Shown: positions 37,899 to 46,624 of the stretch, piece after piece
Position numbering within the stretch: position 1 is the stretch's first letter
Layout of the letters: each line of letters begins with the position of its first letter
Assembly (NCBI RefSeq): GCF_000013765.1
Contig: NC_007954.1
Span: forward strand, 3,658,001-3,722,000
Length of the DNA: 64,000 nt
Reading direction: 5' to 3'
From: Shewanella denitrificans OS217
Lineage (GTDB): Bacteria; Pseudomonadota; Gammaproteobacteria; Enterobacterales; Shewanellaceae
Program-made: the position numbers and the translations under genes
The notes under the pieces: model-generated
What the model saw: only the letters and a program-made list of their open reading frames with translations
Told to the model about the DNA's origin: nothing
Database searches by the model: none

Positions 37899-38359
37899 TG
37901 TGCTGTGGGACCTTGAAATAACATGTCTAAATGGGGAATGCCATCTTCGAGGTAGACCTCTGAATTAACGACAAAATGAAGCCCTTGGTAGAAGTGGCTT
38001 AAATATTCTTGGGCGCCAATTTGAATGCCGGCCTCAGGCCAAGTCTTAAGCACACTGTCTATGCTTATTTGCATCAATTGCTGAGCCAGACCTTGGCCCC
38101 GCCCTGCTTTGGCGACCGCCACGCGGCCTATGCTGGCTTGGGGGTAACTCAGGCCTGGGGCCAACAAACGGCTATAGGCCAATAAGCGGCCTCCATCGTC
38201 TGTGCCCAGTACATGTAAGGTTTGCGAGTGCCTGTCTTTGCCATCAAGCTCAGGATAAGCACAGGCCTGCTCCACCACAAAAATATCGGTTCTGAGTGTG
38301 AGTAACTCATACAAGCTGTCTGTGGTTAGCTGGGAAAAAGAGAGCACTTGCCAATTCAT
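37895..38359 (-). CDS. elaA: ElaA-type GNAT acetyltransferase
   Basis: A 154-residue N-acetyltransferase, colinear with E. coli ElaA: LYELLTLRTDIFVVEQACAY near residue 17, the acetyl-CoA loop VAVAKAGRGQGLAQQLM near 85, QIGAQEYLSHFYQGL near 118, and VYLEDGIPHLDML at the end. The function of ElaA is not well established. It is the first gene of a two-gene unit with the radical SAM gene, coupled through a 4-base overlap. A putative metabolite acetyl-transfer is all that can be said. Confidence 0.87.
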   Translation of the reverse strand: MNWQVLSFSQLTTDSLYELLTLRTDIFVVEQACAYPELDGKDRHSQTLHVLGTDDGGRLLAYSRLLAPGLSYPQASIGRVAVAKAGRGQGLAQQLMQISIDSVLKTWPEAGIQIGAQEYLSHFYQGLHFVVNSEVYLEDGIPHLDMLFQGPTAQ

Positions 38360-38439
38360 CGCATTCCTCTGGTTGGATCATTTATCTCCCCCTGCATAAA
38401 CCTGCCAAAGATGGGGGCTATGTAGGTGTTGAGCCTTAA

Positions 38440-39051
38440 CTAATCTTGGCTGCGCAACAAAGATAGGCTAAATTCGGCAATATCCATCAGCTCTTCAGCC
38501 GTGGCACCATTGGTCGATTGAATCGTCATGCCATTGAGTAAGGTCATCAAATAACGCGCCATCACGGCCGCCGAGTACCCATTAGGCATTTCACCCGCGA
38601 GTACTGCTTGCTCCAATCGAGCTCTCACCGCATCCTCACCTTCCAGGCGACGTTTTATCAAGGCCTGCTTAATGCTAGAGTTTTCATCACTGCAAGCCAG
38701 TGCACCTTGCACCACCACACAACCTTGGGGATGGTTTTTATCCGCCAAACTCAAGGCGGCACCTTTGAGCAAGGCTTCTAGCACAGCGTATAAGTTAGGC
38801 TGGGCTAATGCAGGCATAAAAAAGCCACAAGGACGATTTGAATAAAGATCGATGGCCTTAAGAAATAACTCTTCTTTGTTACCAAAGGTGGAGTACAGGC
38901 TAGGTTTGTTGATCCCCATGGCCTTAGTTAAATCAGTTAATGAGGTGCCTTCATAGCCCTTTTGCCAAAACACTTCTAAGGCCTTTTCTAGGGCTTCTTC
39001 GGGATCAAAAGCCCTTGGACGGCCTAAGGCAGAACAGGATGTGGCAGACAT
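38440..39051 (-). CDS. TetR-family repressor, probable regulator of the RND operon
   Basis: A 203-residue regulator. I choose ATG 39051 (MSATSCSALGRPRAFD), since GAGGAG lies 6 bases upstream; a longer frame to 39072 lacks one. The TetR helix-turn-helix is at residues 12-57 (FDPEEALEKALEVFWQKGYE, then LTDLTKAMGINKPSLYSTFG). The C-terminal ligand domain has SLADKNHPQGCVVVQGALAC, found in multidrug-type TetR proteins. It is divergent from the RND pump operon, and two related palindromes lie in the shared promoter region, so auto-repression and pump control are likely (inference from layout). Confidence 0.87.
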   Translation of the reverse strand: MSATSCSALGRPRAFDPEEALEKALEVFWQKGYEGTSLTDLTKAMGINKPSLYSTFGNKEELFLKAIDLYSNRPCGFFMPALAQPNLYAVLEALLKGAALSLADKNHPQGCVVVQGALACSDENSSIKQALIKRRLEGEDAVRARLEQAVLAGEMPNGYSAAVMARYLMTLLNGMTIQSTNGATAEELMDIAEFSLSLLRSQD

Positions 39052-39160
39052 AGAAAACTCCTCGTTTAACAATTATCCACATAATAAACAGCCTCACAGT
39101 CCTTGTCTAGGCAATCACAGTTAGCCTTCATGGGATTAACAATCAGCCTTTAGATTAAAT

Positions 39161-39172
39161 TACCAATCGGTA
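39161..39172. promoter_or_regulatory. TetR operator-like half-palindrome 1
   Basis: TACCAATCGGTA, arms TACCA/CGGTA with a two-base spacer and one arm mismatch. It is related to the perfect site at 39210 and centred 49 bases from it, just upstream of a -35-like TTGACT at 39182. Confidence 0.6.
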
Positions 39173-39209
39173 CAAAAAAGGTTGACTCACTTTTTAAAAT
39201 GGATAATCA

Positions 39210-39221
39210 TACCGACCGGTA
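39210..39221. promoter_or_regulatory. TetR operator-like palindrome 2
   Basis: TACCGACCGGTA, a perfect inverted repeat (TACCG/CGGTA) with a two-base spacer. It lies downstream of the likely -35 TTGACT and at the -10/start region of the RND operon, a position where repressor binding would block transcription. Confidence 0.65.
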
Positions 39222-39275
39222 CAAATATTCTTGCTCTTTTTAGCAACGATTGCAAACACTATTAAGGAAATTGTC

Positions 39276-40532
39276 ATGGCGACGACAAATACGCGTAAAA
39301 AATTTATCTTAGGTAACCTGACCGCTCTGGTGCTATCGGCGTTGGCTTTGTCGGCCTGTGGCAGTCCAGAAGCATCGCCGACGCAGCAACAAATGATGGC
39401 GCCGCCAGTCTCCGTGGCTAATGTGTTAGTTGAGCGCATCACAGAGTGGGATGAATTCACCGGCCGCCTGCAAGCCCCAGAAACTGTGACTCTGATGCCT
39501 AGGGTGTCGGGTTATATTGAATCGGTAAACTTTGTCGAAGGCGCGTTAGTCAAGCAAGGTGAGCCATTATTTCAAATCGACAATCGCGCTTTTAAAGCCG
39601 AAGTCGACCGTTTAAAAGCCAATCTTGACAGTGCTAAAACCGCCAACAACTTAGCCATCAATGACTATCAGCGAGCCAAGACGCTGAGCGAGCAAAAAGC
39701 CATTTCAGCCGAAATGCTAGACAGCCGTTTCGCCCGCAAGCAGCAAACCCTTGCCGAAGTGGCCGCCATTGAAGCGGCATTAATGAAAGCCGAACTCGAT
39801 TTGTCATTCACCACAGTCACGGCCCCCATTACAGGCCGAGTGTCTAACGCGCTTATCACCCGTGGTAACTATGTCAATGCCGGTCAAAGCCCGCTCACTC
39901 ATATCGTTTCAACCGCGCAAATGTATGCCTATTTCGATATCGACGAGCAAACCTACCTCAAATACGCCCAGCTTAGCGAGCAAGGTAAGCGCGCCGATAA
40001 CCGCAGCAGCGAGCAAAGCGTGTACCTGGCGCTCGCCAACGAGACTGAGTTCAATCGTTTAGGCAAGGTAGATTTTGTCGATAACGCCCTAAACCAGCAG
40101 ACAGGCACACTGCGCCTTCGCGCAAGTTTTGATAATACGGATGGCGATTTACTGCCTGGGCTTTTTGCCAAAATTCGCCTCGCGGGTAGCGCAAGCTATG
40201 ACGGGGTATTAATCGATGACAAAGCCATAGGCACAGATTTAAGCAGTAAATATGTGCTGCTAGTCACCGACACCAACCAGTTGGAATACCGCCCTGTGAC
40301 CTTAGGTGAAAAAGTTCACGGCCTTCGCATCGTCACCCAAGGATTAACGGCCAAAGACAGAATTGTTATCAATGGCATGCAAAAAGTCAGACCTGGTATG
40401 CAGGTGGAGCCGAACATGCTTCCCATGGCACCAGAGGCCGAACTTGAGCAGCTGCGCCAGAAACAAGCCCGTTTAGACAAAGCACAACAAGCATTAACAG
40501 CGCAAACTGCCACCAGCAGCACCCGCGGCTAA
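39276..40532 (+). CDS. RND efflux periplasmic adaptor (membrane fusion lipoprotein)
   Basis: The periplasmic bridge between pump and outer-membrane channel. I choose ATG 39276 (MATTNTRKKFILG), with AAGGA 7 bases upstream. The 418 residues have a lipobox (LALSACGSPEA, Cys near 29), a first barrel/lipoyl segment (VSGYIESVNFVEGALVKQGE near 80), a coiled-coil hairpin (about 105-165), the return lipoyl half (APITGRVSNALITRGNYV), and a beta-barrel with GTLRLRASFDN and LLPGLFAKIRL. It is of the AcrA/MexE type and the first of three genes; the pump gene follows after 12 bases. Confidence 0.93.
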   Translation: MATTNTRKKFILGNLTALVLSALALSACGSPEASPTQQQMMAPPVSVANVLVERITEWDEFTGRLQAPETVTLMPRVSGYIESVNFVEGALVKQGEPLFQIDNRAFKAEVDRLKANLDSAKTANNLAINDYQRAKTLSEQKAISAEMLDSRFARKQQTLAEVAAIEAALMKAELDLSFTTVTAPITGRVSNALITRGNYVNAGQSPLTHIVSTAQMYAYFDIDEQTYLKYAQLSEQGKRADNRSSEQSVYLALANETEFNRLGKVDFVDNALNQQTGTLRLRASFDNTDGDLLPGLFAKIRLAGSASYDGVLIDDKAIGTDLSSKYVLLVTDTNQLEYRPVTLGEKVHGLRIVTQGLTAKDRIVINGMQKVRPGMQVEPNMLPMAPEAELEQLRQKQARLDKAQQALTAQTATSSTRG

Positions 40533-40544
40533 GGAAATAGACTT

Positions 40545-43500
40545 ATGTTCTCACAATTTTTCATTAAACGGCCTATCTTCGCCGCTGTGATCTCCTTGAT
40601 GTTTTTCATCGCGGGCGCTATCGCGGTGTGGAAGTTACCTATCACCGAATACCCAGAAGTAGTGCCGCCAACTGTGGTGGTTACCGCCAGTTACCCAGGC
40701 GCTAACCCTAAGGTGATTGCGCAAACTGTGGCATCCCCCCTTGAGCAGGAAATTAACGGCGTAGAAGACATGTTGTATATGTCATCCCAAGCCACCTCCG
40801 ATGGCCTGATGACGCTGACCATTACCTTTGCCATTGGCACAGATGTGGACCGCGCTCAGACTCAGGTGCAAGCCCGTGTCGATAGAGCCAGCCCTCGCCT
40901 GCCTCAAGAAGTGCAGCGCCTAGGCATAGTGACAGAAAAATCATCCCCTGATTTAACCATGGTGGTGCATTTAACCTCGCCGGATAAACGCTATGACATG
41001 CTGTACTTGTCAAATTATGCGGCGCTGAATGTTAAAGATGAGCTCGCCCGTATTGAAGGTGTGGGCGCTGTGCGCTTATTTGGCGCCGGCGAATACAGCC
41101 TGCGTATTTGGCTAGAACCCAACAAAATGGCGGGCTTAAACTTGTCACCCGCACAAGTCCTTGCGGCAGTGCGTGAGCAAAACCAGCAAGCCGCAGCAGG
41201 TAGCCTTGGCGCTCAGCCCAGTGGCGGCGCGGATTTTCAATTGCTGATTAACGTGAAAGGCCGCTTAAGCACGGTTGAAGAATTTGAAGACATCATTATC
41301 AATGTAGGCCCACAAGGCGAACTTAGCCGCCTAAGGGATGTGGCCAGAGTCGAGTTAGGCGCCAGCACTTATGCCCTGCGCTCGCTACTGGATAATCAAG
41401 ACGCTATCGCCATTCCTGTGTTCCAAGCCTCAGGCTCAAATGCGATTCAGATTTCTGATGATGTGCGCGCAAAAATGAGCGAGCTGTCAGCCTCTTTCCC
41501 CGACGGCTTAAGCTATGACATAGTGTATGACCCCACAGTGTTTGTGCGCGGCTCTATTGAAGCTGTGGTTAAAACCTTGTTTGAAGCCATATTGTTGGTG
41601 GTATTAGTGGTGGTGCTCTTCTTGCAGACATGGCGCGCCTCAATAATCCCCTTAGTGGCCGTGCCTGTGTCCTTGGTGGGTACCTTTGCCTTCATGCATT
41701 TATTGGGCTTCTCGTTAAATGCGCTGTCACTCTTTGGTCTAGTGCTGGCGATTGGTATCGTGGTCGATGACGCCATAGTCGTGGTTGAAAACGTTGAGCG
41801 TAATATTGGCGATGGTCTCTCCCCAATCGCGGCTACTCAAAAAGCCATGAGAGAAGTGACTGGTCCTATTATTGCCACCACCTTAGTACTGGCGGCAGTA
41901 TTTATCCCCACCGCCTTTATGGCAGGATTAACCGGGCAATTCTATAAACAGTTTGCGCTAACCATCACCATTTCGACCTTTATATCGGCGTTAAACTCGC
42001 TGACATTAAGCCCAGCCCTCGCCGCATTATTGCTTAAAGGCCATGATGCGCCAAAAGATCGCTTAACCCGCGCCATGGATAAACTATTCGGCACTTGGTT
42101 ATTCAATCCTTTTAACCGCATGTTTGAAAAGGCGTCACGAGGCTACGGTTTTATCGTTAAAAAAGTCATCCGCTTTGGCGCCATAGTCGGCATCATCTAC
42201 CTAGCGCTAGTTGCCTTAACTGGGGTGATGTTTGCTAGCACACCAACAGGGTATGTGCCGGGGCAAGACAAGCAATACCTAGTGGCGTTTGCACAGCTCC
42301 CCGATGCAGCATCACTGGATCGCACCGAAGCGGTAATCAAGCAGATGTCAGAAATTGCCCTAGCACAACCCGGTGTTGCTCACTCGGTCGCCTTCCCAGG
42401 CCTTAGCATCAATGGTTTCACCAATAGCCCGAACAGCGGCATCGTCTTTACCCCACTGGATGACTTTAGTGAGCGCACCGATCCAAGTTTGTCGGCAGAG
42501 GCTATCGCCATGCAGCTAAACCAAAAGTTTGCTGGAATAGAAGATGCCTATATCGCTATCTTCCCGCCGCCGCCAGTGCAAGGCTTAGGCACTATTGGTG
42601 GCTTTAGATTGCAAATTCAAGACAAGGGCAACTTAGGTTACGACGAGCTATACAAAGTCACTATGCAGGTAATGCAAAAAGCTTGGGGCACCCCAGAGCT
42701 TACTGGGGTATTTTCAAGCTATCAGGTGAATGTGCCGCAGCTTGATCTCAATATCGATCGCACCAAGGCTAAGCAGCAAGGCGTGTCACTGGATGAAGTA
42801 TTCCAAACCCTGCAAACCTACATGGGCTCGACTTACGTTAACGACTTCAACCAGTTTGGTCGTACTTATCAAGTAAAAATGCAGGCCGATGAGCAGTTCC
42901 GTCAAACGCCAGAGCAAATTAGCCAGATAAAAGTGCGTAACCAGCAAGGCGACATGGTGCCGCTGGGCTCGTTTATTAATGTCACCCAAGTGGCAGGCCC
43001 TGACAGAGTCATGCATTACAACGCTTACACTACGGCAGAGTTAAACGGCGGCCCAGCACCCGGTTATAGTTCGGGTGAAGCCCAAGCTGCGATTGAGAAA
43101 ATTTTGGCTGAAACCCTGCCAAACGGCATGACCTATGAGTGGACTGAAATCACCTACCAGCAAATTCTGGCAGGCAACGCCGGCTTGTTAGTCTTCCCGC
43201 TAGTGATCTTGTTAGTGTTTATGGTGTTAGCCGCCCAGTATGAAAGCCTAAGCTTACCTATGGCCATCATATTGATTATCCCTATGACCTTATTGTCAGC
43301 CTTAAGCGGCGTGCTGCTTTACGGCGGAGATAACAACATCTTCACTCAGATTGGCTTAATTGTCTTGGTGGGGCTGGCGACCAAAAATGCCATCTTAATC
43401 GTTGAATTTGCGAAAGAACTGCAAGATGAAGGCATGAATGTCATGGACGCGATTTTAGAGGCCACCCGTCTGCGTTTACGCCCGATATTAATGACCTCCA

Positions 43501-43781
43501 TCGCCTTTATCATGGGTGTAGTGCCTATGGTGTTCTCAACGGGTGCTGGCGCTGAAATGCGTCAAGCCATGGGGGTTGCGGTATTTGCAGGCATGATAGG
43601 CGTGACCATCTTTGGCCTACTATTAACGCCGCTCTTCTATCACTTTATGGCTAAACGTCAAAAGACTAATGTCGACAAAAATGTTGAACCCGATGACAGC
43701 CAAGGTCAGTTATTTGCGCCTGTCGTTAACCCTGCTGTTAACACGTTAGTGACTCACAAAGGAGCCAATGCAGATGCTTAA
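40545..43781 (+). CDS. RND multidrug efflux pump, HAE1 family
   Basis: The inner-membrane proton-driven drug exporter of the tripartite system, 1078 residues with twelve transmembrane helices in two repeated halves. The N-terminus is FFIKRPIFAAVISLMFFIAG. The proton-relay Asp pair stands in AIGIVVDDAIVVVENVERN near residue 405, and the relay Lys in helix 10 is in GLATKNAILIVEFAKEL near 945. GATEMR-like AGAEMRQAMGVAVFAGM closes the second half. It is closest to MexF/AcrB-like pumps. It overlaps the outer-membrane factor gene by eight to fourteen bases, depending on that gene's start. Substrates are unknown. Confidence 0.95.
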   Translation: MFSQFFIKRPIFAAVISLMFFIAGAIAVWKLPITEYPEVVPPTVVVTASYPGANPKVIAQTVASPLEQEINGVEDMLYMSSQATSDGLMTLTITFAIGTDVDRAQTQVQARVDRASPRLPQEVQRLGIVTEKSSPDLTMVVHLTSPDKRYDMLYLSNYAALNVKDELARIEGVGAVRLFGAGEYSLRIWLEPNKMAGLNLSPAQVLAAVREQNQQAAAGSLGAQPSGGADFQLLINVKGRLSTVEEFEDIIINVGPQGELSRLRDVARVELGASTYALRSLLDNQDAIAIPVFQASGSNAIQISDDVRAKMSELSASFPDGLSYDIVYDPTVFVRGSIEAVVKTLFEAILLVVLVVVLFLQTWRASIIPLVAVPVSLVGTFAFMHLLGFSLNALSLFGLVLAIGIVVDDAIVVVENVERNIGDGLSPIAATQKAMREVTGPIIATTLVLAAVFIPTAFMAGLTGQFYKQFALTITISTFISALNSLTLSPALAALLLKGHDAPKDRLTRAMDKLFGTWLFNPFNRMFEKASRGYGFIVKKVIRFGAIVGIIYLALVALTGVMFASTPTGYVPGQDKQYLVAFAQLPDAASLDRTEAVIKQMSEIALAQPGVAHSVAFPGLSINGFTNSPNSGIVFTPLDDFSERTDPSLSAEAIAMQLNQKFAGIEDAYIAIFPPPPVQGLGTIGGFRLQIQDKGNLGYDELYKVTMQVMQKAWGTPELTGVFSSYQVNVPQLDLNIDRTKAKQQGVSLDEVFQTLQTYMGSTYVNDFNQFGRTYQVKMQADEQFRQTPEQISQIKVRNQQGDMVPLGSFINVTQVAGPDRVMHYNAYTTAELNGGPAPGYSSGEAQAAIEKILAETLPNGMTYEWTEITYQQILAGNAGLLVFPLVILLVFMVLAAQYESLSLPMAIILIIPMTLLSALSGVLLYGGDNNIFTQIGLIVLVGLATKNAILIVEFAKELQDEGMNVMDAILEATRLRLRPILMTSIAFIMGVVPMVFSTGAGAEMRQAMGVAVFAGMIGVTIFGLLLTPLFYHFMAKRQKTNVDKNVEPDDSQGQLFAPVVNPAVNTLVTHKGANADA

Positions 43782-45264
43782 CTTATCTCAATCAAAGCGA
43801 GTTAAACGAGTGACTTTTAAACGAACGGCTATTGCCATCTTAGTGGCCTCCTTGACTGCTTGTGCCAGTGTTGGCCCTGACTATCAGGCGCCTACTAAGG
43901 TGAATGAGCAAGTTATAGATAGCCAATATAGCCAAGCTGAGCACAGCCTAGATTGGTGGCAAGCCTTTGATGATGCAGAACTTAACCGTATCGTTAGCTT
44001 AGCATTAGCGCAAAACCGCACCTTACTGCAGGCAAGCCTTAATGTTGAGCGCGCTCAGGCAATCTTTGGTGATACTGACAACGACACGCTACCTAAGGGC
44101 AGCTTAGGCGGCAGTCATCAGTCCCTCAAGTCCCCAAGCGCGAACCCAAGTGCCAGCATGCAAGATAACGACAGCATAATACGCACCAACCAAGTGGGCG
44201 CTAACTTAAGCTGGGATGTGGATTTATTTGGCAAGCTGCGCCGCGCATCAGAGGCCGCCAAGGCTAACTCTGAGCAGGCAAGACTCTTATGGCGTGAAGC
44301 CAAAATTCAGCTGATAAGCCAAGTCGCCAGCAGTTATGGCGAGCTTCGCGGCGCAGAATTAAGGCACCAAGTGGCCAAGGACAACCGTGCCAGCATAGCC
44401 CAAAGTCGCAGCATTATTCATTCGCGCTTTGAAGCAGGTTTTGCCTCTGAGTTAGAGCTTGCGCGCATCGATGCCCAGCGCTATGAGCTAGAAGCCAATC
44501 TGCTGCAACTTGAGCAAGATAAGGCCCGCGCTAAGGCGACGCTTTCTGCCCTACTTGGCCAGACAGAGGTGTATGCGGCCAATGCTAGCGTTAGTGCCAG
44601 TGCTGCGCAAAGCATAGCGACCAAGGGCTCGGCCGTTAGCCAAATCCCGACCCTAAAGCAGCCTCTAGCAATGATGGACACTGCCGCAGAGCCGGTAAAT
44701 TATCTACAACACAGAGCTGACGTCGCCGCCGCCGAGCGCGCCATTGCCAGCACCAGCGCCAAAATCGGTGTTGCCAGTGCCGACTTATACCCTAACGTAT
44801 CGGTCAGCGGTTTCTTAGGCTTTATTGCCCCAGCAGGCGTGAGCTTAAGCAGTGATAATCAAGCCTGGTCGGTAGCCCCTAACATCAGCTGGCAGTTGGC
44901 CGATTTATCTTCAATTAAGTCACGCATCAAGGTAACTGAGATAGAGCAGCAAATTGCGCTGGCCGAATTTGAGCAAACGGTATTTAATGCCTTAGCCGAC
45001 ATGCGCTTATCCTTAACCGGTTACAGCCTAAGTCAGCAGCAGCTGGCTAAAACCGAGCTGCAATGGCAAGCCACACTCACAGCGCTCAATATCGAAAAAG
45101 CCCGTTATCAGGCCGGAACCAGCGAGTTTCTAGCACTGCTCGATGCCGAACGTGAGCAGCTTCGCAGCCAAGACAAACTCGCCCAGATGCAGCAACAAAG
45201 CTTCAGCCAGTTGGTCAATGTCTACCGCAGTTTCGCGGGGAGTTTGAGCCTAACGGAGGGGTAA
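43774..45264 (+). CDS. Outer-membrane efflux lipoprotein, NodT/OprM family
   Basis: The outer-membrane exit duct of the RND system, about 496 residues. GGAG (43761-43764) is 9 bases from ATG 43774 but only 3 from ATG 43768, so 43774 is preferred. The lipobox is ILVASLTACASVGPDYQAP. The two repeated OEP halves carry the usual LDWWQAFDDAELNRIVSLAL near residue 60 and LSWDVDLFGKLRRASEAAKA near 145, plus the second-half helix EKARYQAGTSEFLALLDAER near 450. The start lies inside the 3' end of the pump gene, implying translational coupling. Confidence 0.92.
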   Translation: MLNLSQSKRVKRVTFKRTAIAILVASLTACASVGPDYQAPTKVNEQVIDSQYSQAEHSLDWWQAFDDAELNRIVSLALAQNRTLLQASLNVERAQAIFGDTDNDTLPKGSLGGSHQSLKSPSANPSASMQDNDSIIRTNQVGANLSWDVDLFGKLRRASEAAKANSEQARLLWREAKIQLISQVASSYGELRGAELRHQVAKDNRASIAQSRSIIHSRFEAGFASELELARIDAQRYELEANLLQLEQDKARAKATLSALLGQTEVYAANASVSASAAQSIATKGSAVSQIPTLKQPLAMMDTAAEPVNYLQHRADVAAAERAIASTSAKIGVASADLYPNVSVSGFLGFIAPAGVSLSSDNQAWSVAPNISWQLADLSSIKSRIKVTEIEQQIALAEFEQTVFNALADMRLSLTGYSLSQQQLAKTELQWQATLTALNIEKARYQAGTSEFLALLDAEREQLRSQDKLAQMQQQSFSQLVNVYRSFAGSLSLTEG

Positions 45265-45272
45265 GAGGTCAA

Positions 45273-45302
45273 GGTTCTAGGTTCTAGGTTCTAGGTTCTA
45301 GG
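45273..45302. repeat. Heptanucleotide tandem repeat GGTTCTA x4
   Basis: Four exact copies of GGTTCTA followed by GG, directly after the efflux operon stop. A degenerate copy with CCTAGG follows. Confidence 0.9.
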
Positions 45303-45339
45303 TGCGAGATCCTAGGCCCGAGAACTTAAAGCCTAAAGC

Positions 45340-45370
45340 AAAGCCAGCACACAAACGCTGGCTTTTTGCT
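45340..45370 (+). terminator. Terminator of the RND operon
   Basis: Stem AAAGCCAGC/GCTGGCTTT around ACACAAAC, followed by a T-rich tail. Confidence 0.82.
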
Positions 45371-45658
45371 TTTTAGCTTCTTATTGATACGGCTAAAGAA
45401 GCTGGAAATTAGGTGAGTAATTTAAACTCAGGCGTATAGGCTCGCCATGGCATTCACTCATCGACACGCGTGGATACATCCATGTAGCTCGCTTCGACGT
45501 CCTGTCTCAGACGGTCGTCTCGCAAATTGCCATGGTTCACATTTTTAGCATTGGTGGAACCTGTTGACTTAAAAAGCGGGCGTGAAAATTTAGTTGTGGG
45601 TGGCCGGTTAAATTCTGTAGACGATGCTAAATCACGCGATTTGTAGTATCCATTTCTG
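45371..45658. other. Island edge, no gene supported
   Basis: The stretch downstream of the TIR-like gene. A minus-strand frame of 102 codons runs through it and into that gene, but its sequence is not protein-like and shares no recognisable family. A weak GCTAA...TTAGC pairing near 45628-45665 might be a decayed recombination site. Otherwise nothing definite. Confidence 0.35.
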
Positions 45659-46510
45659 TTAGCTGCGTACTGGAGGTTGTTGAGGAACGTCCCTGCCAGA
45701 TTGTCGTTTCTTTGGTGCAATAAGAGTTTCAATACGATTTTGATTTGATAAGCAAACGTCAATTCCGTACTCAGTTAACTTGTAGCTAAAATACTCATTG
45801 CCATTAAAGTCCGAAGTATTTAACTTTTCGATCATACCTGAACGAGTGAGCTTTATTACTGCCAAGTTGACCTGTGCTGAACTAAAATCATAATTATTAA
45901 AACGGTTATACAAGTCCCAACTAGCGCAGCCATCTACATCAGAGTTAACAGACTCAAGCAACACAGACAATGCGATCATATCAGTGTCGGTGAGCGTTGC
46001 TAATTGAGCATTGACATCAATGCGTGGCTTTTCCTGCACAGAATCAAGTTCAAGCAAGCCTTGCGCTTTGAAAGCTCGCTTGATTTGTGTAGCGGAGTAA
46101 TTAAGAGATGACGCTAAGTCCTCATCACTTCTGTTTGCATCAAAGTCAGTTGGAGTAATCCCTAGAAGATCACTTGGGAAATGCAGGTCAACGTCACGTG
46201 GCTTAACAATAAAGCACCTGTTCTTTCCAATTGCACCAATAAACAAACCAAGTTCAAAAACCACATTGTCTCTTACAGCGTACTTTTCTCTAGACTTCAT
46301 AATTGTCAGGTCGTCTGGAGAGAAAATAAAAATTGAGAAATCCACGGATTTAGCTTTTGAAATTAAATCATCAAGAGCGTTACTCGATAGATTAAATGTT
46401 CCGTTCCGCCATATTGTAACTTCCGCATCAAACTCTAAGTTCTCAGCAATTGCATCTGCAATAGGCAAGCTTTCGACAGATGAGCCTATAAATACTCTTG
46501 GTTTTCTCAT
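45659..46510 (-). CDS. TIR-like (PF10137/CAP12-type) protein with C-terminal winged-helix-like domain
   Basis: A 283-residue two-domain protein. Residues 1-125 are a TIR-like nucleotide-binding domain of the kind found in the effectors of CBASS (Cap12) and Pycsar. It begins RKPRVFIGSSVESLPIADAI, has VDFSIFIFSPDD near 57, and the catalytic Glu86 sits in RDNVVFELGLFIGAIGKNR. Such domains degrade NAD+. Residues about 160-255 look like a winged helix (ALSVLLESVNS, a helix pair, then LTRSGMIEKL and a beta wing YFSYKLTEYGI). The last 15 residues (RQSGRDVPQQPPVRS) look unlike a domain and may come from a fused end. GGAG lies 5 bases before the ATG. No cyclase gene is adjacent. It sits just after an attC-like site and is probably a mobile defence or stress gene. 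Confidence 0.75.
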   Translation of the reverse strand: MRKPRVFIGSSVESLPIADAIAENLEFDAEVTIWRNGTFNLSSNALDDLISKAKSVDFSIFIFSPDDLTIMKSREKYAVRDNVVFELGLFIGAIGKNRCFIVKPRDVDLHFPSDLLGITPTDFDANRSDEDLASSLNYSATQIKRAFKAQGLLELDSVQEKPRIDVNAQLATLTDTDMIALSVLLESVNSDVDGCASWDLYNRFNNYDFSSAQVNLAVIKLTRSGMIEKLNTSDFNGNEYFSYKLTEYGIDVCLSNQNRIETLIAPKKRQSGRDVPQQPPVRS

Positions 46511-46550
46511 TATTTCTCCAACTTCTTATTATACTTTTTGCCACAAAGCA

Positions 46551-46620
46551 GCTAACGCTCGCATTTGTGGTTGGTTTGGAGCGCAGCGGAAAACCAATCC
46601 GACAACATGCGCTTGATAAC
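46551..46620 (-). other. attC-like integron recombination site
   Basis: Read on the minus strand, the site ends in GCGTTAGCTGC (core GTTAGCT) and folds on itself: CGCAT pairs with ATGCG, TTGTCGG with CCACAA (one unpaired base, as in attC hairpins), and ATTGGTTT with AAACCAA, around a GC-rich loop. The outer left arm GGTTATC fits, at 5 of 7 positions, the complement of the GTTAAAC core found upstream of the adjacent gene, as expected when both belong to one cassette. It lies 4 bases after the stop of the gene at 46625, the classic place. Confidence 0.62.
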
Positions 46621-46624
46621 CGTT

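Noticed and set aside
45454..45762. A 102-codon minus-strand frame overlapping the 3' end of the TIR-like gene
   Set aside because: The overlap is in another frame of a well-supported gene and the remaining part is low-quality, basic and without domain features. It could only be a remnant.
46551..46620. The hairpin after the 235-aa gene as a simple terminator
   Set aside because: It lacks a T run and instead ends in a GCGTTAGC core with an unpaired base in the stem, fitting attC better than a terminator.
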